From Betaproteobacteria bacterium (GTDB lineage: Bacteria; Pseudomonadota; Gammaproteobacteria; Burkholderiales; SG8-41): 10,100 nucleotides of DNA. The notes below the pieces were generated by a model. It made no database searches. It was not told the DNA's origin and was given only the letters and a program-made list of their open reading frames with translations. Positions within the stretch are counted from its first letter, which is position 1. Each line of letters starts with the position of its first letter. The stretch lies in assembly GCA_025356695.1 (NCBI GenBank), contig JANXSE010000265.1:1-10100 (forward strand), in the 5' to 3' direction. This document shows positions 7,731 to 10,100 of the stretch, piece after piece. Made by a program: the position numbers and the translations under genes.

Positions 7731-8864
7731 CTACCAGCCGCGCCGTATCACATCAGCAATGTACTCGCGCCGCGCCTCGTCGATCCACCAGCCGCAGGGG
7801 ATATGTATCATGCGCGCGTAAAAATCGTCGAGCCCCGGCAGTTCGCAACGGCTGGCCGCGAACACGCTGTGGCGGTCGTTGCGCTTGTGCGCTTGCGAAC
7901 TGGCGATGCCATGGTCGGCGAGATGCCGGCAAAAATTGTCGCGGTCTTCGACGAGGACCGTGTAAAACCAGTAAGAGGGTTCGGCGCGCTGTTCCCAACT
8001 GCAAATCGAAAGCCCGGCAATACCCCGCAATGCCTGATCGAAATATTTGCCGTTGGCAATGTGGCGCGCGATCACATTGTCAATGTGTTTTAGCTGAACG
8101 AGGCCAATCGTGGCATTCACATTATTCATATGGTACTTGTAGCCGACGCTTGCTACATCAACTTCGACGCGTGCTGCCGCACGATCGATGCCGAACCAGC
8201 GAAATTTTCGCCCCTCAGCGAGCAAGGCTTCGATTTTCTCTGCTTGGTTGAAGGCAAGAATGCCGCCATCGACCGTTGTCATGTGTTTGATCGCCTGCAG
8301 CGAAAACATGACGAATTCAGAGTGCACGCCGATGGGCTGGCCATCGTAGCGCGCACCGAGTGCGTGGGCGGCATCTTCAATAACCGGAACGTCGTGTTTC
8401 GCTGCAGCCTTGCGAATGCCGTCGAGCGGGACCGGGATGCCGCCATAGTGCACAACCATGACGGCGCGGGTCTTATCGGTTATTTTTTCCGCAACTGATT
8501 TTGCCGTCAGATTGCCGTTTGACGGATCGACATCGGCCCAGACGATTTTTCCGCCGGCATGCAGAATTGCCATGTTGGTCGGCTCCGCCGTCATCGCGGT
8601 TGAGATGACGTCGGAGCCGGGCTTTACCCCGGCGAGTACCAGCGCCGCATGCAGCGTAGCGGTGCCGGAATAAAACGACAGCACGTTCGAACAGCCGATC
8701 AACGCGCCGAACTGTCGCTCGAACTCCGCGACCGGCTGACCTTCGGAGATTTGCCCGCTATAAAGTACTTCCTCCAAACGCGGCATCAGCGCATCACGCG
8801 GCGGCAGGAATACCTTGAATAGCGGGATTTCTCCGTATGGTTTGGCTATTGGCAAAATCTCCAC
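7731..8864 (-). CDS. DegT/DnrJ/EryC1/StrS-family PLP aminotransferase (promoter-proximal paralogue)
   Basis: The 377-residue protein has the full family signature: IPLFKVFLPP (13-22), SGQISEGQPVAEFE (36-49), FYSGTATLHAALVLAGV (64-80), VVHYGG (137-142), VIEDAAHALGARY (161-173) with Asp164, and FSLQAIKHMTTVDGG (187-201) with Lys193 as the PLP-binding lysine. It shares with the next gene the C-terminal IPCGWW motif and an IRxGW ending, so the two look like products of an old duplication. It should aminate a keto-sugar nucleotide in the cytosol. The start is uncertain. The first in-frame start after an in-frame TAA is the GTG at 8864, with no Shine-Dalgarno ahead of it. A GGTGGAG that includes this GTG could instead serve a TTG at 8855. 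It is the first gene of the leftward operon, preceded by about 150 bases of leader. Confidence 0.9.
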   Translation of the reverse strand: MEILPIAKPYGEIPLFKVFLPPRDALMPRLEEVLYSGQISEGQPVAEFERQFGALIGCSNVLSFYSGTATLHAALVLAGVKPGSDVISTAMTAEPTNMAILHAGGKIVWADVDPSNGNLTAKSVAEKITDKTRAVMVVHYGGIPVPLDGIRKAAAKHDVPVIEDAAHALGARYDGQPIGVHSEFVMFSLQAIKHMTTVDGGILAFNQAEKIEALLAEGRKFRWFGIDRAAARVEVDVASVGYKYHMNNVNATIGLVQLKHIDNVIARHIANGKYFDQALRGIAGLSICSWEQRAEPSYWFYTVLVEDRDNFCRHLADHGIASSQAHKRNDRHSVFAASRCELPGLDDFYARMIHIPCGWWIDEARREYIADVIRRGW

Positions 8865-8889
8865 CGTTTAAATACGTTTGCCGGAAATC

Positions 8890-8939
8890 GCCGGCTTGCA
8901 CCGGCTGCGTCTTTGCGCGTCCGCGCAATGAATGCGCAA
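8890..8939 (-). other. Structured leader upstream of the aminotransferase operon
   Basis: In the leftward transcript there are two copies of TTGCGC (minus strand 8939-8934 and 8928-8923) and a single complementary GCGCAA (8918-8913). The nearer pairing gives a 6-bp stem with a GGAC loop; the farther pairing would exclude it. A second hairpin, GCCGG-TGCAAG-CCGGC (8905-8890), follows. No T-run is present and no leader peptide or known riboswitch was recognised. The layout is compatible with alternative leader folds, but chance GC-rich pairing is possible. Confidence 0.3.
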
Positions 8940-8981
8940 GAGACTTTCTCCTCAAGATATTCTGCGGCATTTTGGCTGATT

Positions 8982-9010
8982 TTAATAGAAGCTTCTGCGT
9001 CGCTTGTCAT
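8982..9010 (-). promoter_or_regulatory. Putative sigma70-like promoter of the aminotransferase/acyltransferase operon
   Basis: On the minus strand ATGACA (9010-9005, five of six to consensus) and TATTAA (8987-8982, four of six) are spaced by 17 bases. The -35 lies just past the TGA stop of the upstream CMD gene. Transcription would begin near 8975, giving a leader of about 110 bases before the GTG at 8864. The pair is by-eye consensus evidence only. The operon could also receive read-through from the CMD gene, which is in the same direction with no visible terminator. Confidence 0.4.
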
Positions 9011-9014
9011 CGCC

Positions 9015-9653
9015 TCATGCGTTGGCGCCGATGCAGAAGGTGCACGCGTAATCGTCGAGCGCTTTGCGCGTCACCTTCACCGCACCGTGCTGGCGGCGGT
9101 TGTATTCCTCGGGTTCGAGTTCGGTGCGAAACGAATCGTTGAGCCGGTTGATCATGTTGAACATGCCGCAGGCGTAGGAGATTTCGACGATCTCGGCGTC
9201 GGTGAAAAGGCGCCGTACTTCCGCCCACACCTTGTCGTCGCGCTTGGCGGTGTTCAGCGTCATCGCCTCCGACCACCACATGGCGGCTTTTTCGCGTTCG
9301 TTGAACAGCGGGCTATCGCGGTAATTGTCTTCCTGCAAGGCGTCGAATTCGGCGTCGGTAAGTCCCAGTGCTTGACCAAGCACCCGGTTGTGTTCCGTTC
9401 AGTAGCGGCAGCCGTTGACCGTCGAAGTCTTCAGCACCGCGAGATTGCGCAGGCGCACATCAGACAACGCGCCGGCGTCGGGCTGGCGCACCGCCGCAAC
9501 AAAACCCAGATACCACTTGGTCAGGTGCGGGCTGTGCGCGAGTATGCGCATCAGGTTCGCCGTGCGGCCCAGCAGCTTGTTGGATGATTCGAAAATCTCT
9601 TTGGCGGCGCCGGTGGCTTCCGCATCTGAAATGCCGCGTAGTCGCTGGGTCAC
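9015..9653 (-). CDS. CMD/AhpD-like selenoprotein with a CxxU motif (in-frame TGA at 9399-9401 read as selenocysteine)
   Basis: One frame runs from the GTG at 9653 to the TGA at 9015-9017. It is broken only by a TGA at codon 85, giving 212 residues if that codon is decoded. AGGAG lies 6 bases before the GTG. The region around the break reads STVNGCRY-U-TEHNRVLG: Cys82 and position 85 form the CxxC redox pair of the CMD/AhpD family, with His88 close behind, as in peroxiredoxin-reductase-type CMD proteins. Both sides of the TGA are conserved-looking and in the same frame. The downstream half (TDAEFDALQEDNY, RLFTDAEIVEISYACGMFN) continues as normal CMD helices. Selenocysteine-containing AhpD-like and CMD-domain proteins are known from marine metagenomes. 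A likely role is thiol or peroxide redox chemistry in the cytosol. The alternative is a nonsense mutation; the SECIS-like hairpin argues against it. A putative -10 (TATAGT, 9698-9693) lies upstream with a poor -35. The selenocysteine machinery must be encoded elsewhere. Confidence 0.82.
9364..9398 (-). promoter_or_regulatory. Bacterial SECIS-like element downstream of the in-frame UGA
   Basis: Immediately after the UGA (9401-9399) come 15 bases. Then follows the perfect stem GUGCUU / AAGCAC (9383-9378 and 9373-9368) closing a GGUC loop (9377-9374). The flanks CCGG and UGGG extend it by a G-U pair, one mismatch and two C-G pairs (9387-9364). The first loop G is 21 bases past the UGA, inside the window known for bacterial SECIS elements. 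The GGUC loop is the same as in the E. coli fdhF SECIS recognised by SelB. The bulged U of the fdhF stem is absent, which other bacterial SECIS elements tolerate. The element is coding (NRVLGQALG), as is usual in bacteria. Confidence 0.8.
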
Positions 9654-9734
9654 GTTGTTCTCCTATCAATTAAAAATCCGCAAACGGCAGTAACTATAGC
9701 GCGGCGCGCAAGCGGCGGCAGAACTAAACGGGCC

Positions 9735-9750
9735 AGATATCGATATATCT
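9735..9750. repeat. AT-rich inverted repeat upstream of the selenoprotein gene
   Basis: AGATAT-CGAT-ATATCT has perfect 6-bp arms around a 4-base centre, about 80 bases upstream of the selenoprotein start and about 70 bases before the small rightward ORF. It has the size of a dimeric regulator site, but no family can be named and an AT-rich chance palindrome is possible. Confidence 0.25.
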
Positions 9751-9788
9751 ACGATGATTCGAACTGAATAACCGAGCTCGGCCCCTTT

Positions 9789-9819
9789 GATTGGTGGTGT
9801 GATTGGTGGTGTGATTGGT
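9789..9819 (+). repeat. 12-bp tandem repeat, about 2.6 units
   Basis: The unit GATTGGTGGTGT occurs twice in exact tandem (9789-9812), followed by a partial unit GATTGGT (9813-9819). The unit is a multiple of three. In the rightward frame that leads into the small ORF it encodes a repeating I-G-G-V tetrapeptide without stops. Such repeats can change copy number by slippage. Confidence 0.8.
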
Positions 9820-9945
9820 ATGACCGAAAAGCAGTATATCGACGCCCTCACGGAGAAACTGGCCATTCAATTAAATCGGATGACACTATTGGTGGCAGGT
9901 GTCAAAAAGAAACTGGATCTCCTGTGGCGACAAAAAAGTCATTAG
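9820..9945 (+). CDS. Possible small protein of 41 residues, unrecognised
   Basis: The frame from the ATG at 9820 to the TAG at 9943-9945 encodes a lysine-rich peptide starting MTEKQYIDALTEKLAIQ and ending LDLLWRQKSH. It has the look of one or two amphipathic helices, with no signal peptide or membrane segment. The frame is open further upstream through the 12-bp repeat to a TAA at 9769. Starts at TTG 9787, GTG 9799 or GTG 9811 would add a glycine/valine/isoleucine-rich N-terminus. No Shine-Dalgarno is visible before any of these. It may be a small gene, the end of a decayed gene or a chance ORF. I do not recognise the sequence. Confidence 0.3.
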   Translation: MTEKQYIDALTEKLAIQLNRMTLLVAGVKKKLDLLWRQKSH

Positions 9946-10100
9946 GAACGACTTAGTTACAGTGTTTCTTCCAAAGCTGGTGTGCGCGAGTTTCGGTAGA
10001 TTCCACGCTATTAAGCCTGTAGGATTACGCAGTTAACATGTTGTGTCAGTTTCTATAGGCATCGCCGATGCGCGCAGAAAATCCACTTCACTTATCCAAG
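9946..10100. other. Right-end sequence with no recognisable gene
   Basis: These 155 bases are less GC-rich than the catabolic genes. They contain stops in most frames and show no RNA gene. An ATG at 10068 opens a frame that runs off the window after 11 codons, too short to judge. It could be the edge of another gene or of a mobile element. Confidence 0.3.

Noticed and set aside
9399..9401. TGA as a true stop, making the CMD gene a pseudogene or two genes with a second start at GTG 9383
   Set aside because: The frame is intact on both sides, the TGA replaces the expected motif Cys, and a SECIS-like hairpin follows at the correct distance. GTG 9383 has no Shine-Dalgarno and would lack the active-site half. 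A sequencing error remains possible.
9756..9765. GATTCGAACT, reminiscent of a tRNA T-loop or a phage attachment site
   Set aside because: The flanking bases do not form a T-stem on either strand and no acceptor, D or anticodon arm can be drawn.
9789..9819. Short repeats as a possible CRISPR array
   Set aside because: The 12-bp units are directly adjacent without spacers and number fewer than three.
10068..10100. Start of a gene at ATG 10068
   Set aside because: Only 11 codons are visible before the window ends, there is no clear ribosome site, and the peptide does not identify a family.

Overview
The window is from a bacterial chromosome, most likely a Gram-negative proteobacterium. Coding is dense, the flanking genes are GC-rich, Shine-Dalgarno sites are clear and the gene families are common in proteobacteria. 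I cannot name a genus. No rRNA, tRNA, CRISPR array or recognisable transposase was found.

Left flank (1-2288): a divergent pair. A CocE/NonD-type serine hydrolase is read leftward and runs off the window edge. An amidohydrolase-2 family protein (ACMSD-like TIM barrel) is read rightward. Both resemble enzymes that act on small organic compounds. Putative sigma70-like promoters lie in the 165 bp between them.

Middle (2301-8864): a glycosylation-type cassette. A rightward gene encodes a 797-residue TPR plus GT41 (O-GlcNAc-transferase/SPINDLY-like) glycosyltransferase. It meets, tail to tail with 8 bp of overlap, a tightly packed leftward four-gene operon. In transcription order this encodes two paralogous DegT/DnrJ/EryC1/StrS-type PLP sugar aminotransferases, a GNAT N-acetyltransferase and a left-handed beta-helix (CysE/LpxA-like) acyltransferase. 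The likely joint task is to make an N-acylated amino sugar and attach it to a protein or surface glycan. The GT41 gene and the beta-helix gene are visibly more A/T-rich than the left-flank genes, which suggests acquisition.

Right flank (9015-10100): a leftward carboxymuconolactone decarboxylase (CMD)/AhpD-like gene whose frame is interrupted only by one TGA. That TGA falls exactly where the second Cys of the family's CxxC redox motif is expected. Downstream, 21 nt after the TGA, sits a GGUC tetraloop on a perfect 6-bp stem, the arrangement of a bacterial SECIS element. I read this as one 212-residue selenoprotein (CxxU), not two ORFs or a pseudogene. It is the most notable feature here.

A short in-frame-deleted copy of the C-terminal half of this same gene lies at 2301-2486 in the same orientation. 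The glycosylation cassette is therefore bracketed by direct repeats of the CMD gene, which points to how it was inserted or duplicated. The last 450 bases hold a 12-bp tandem repeat, a possible 41-codon ORF and otherwise nothing I recognise.
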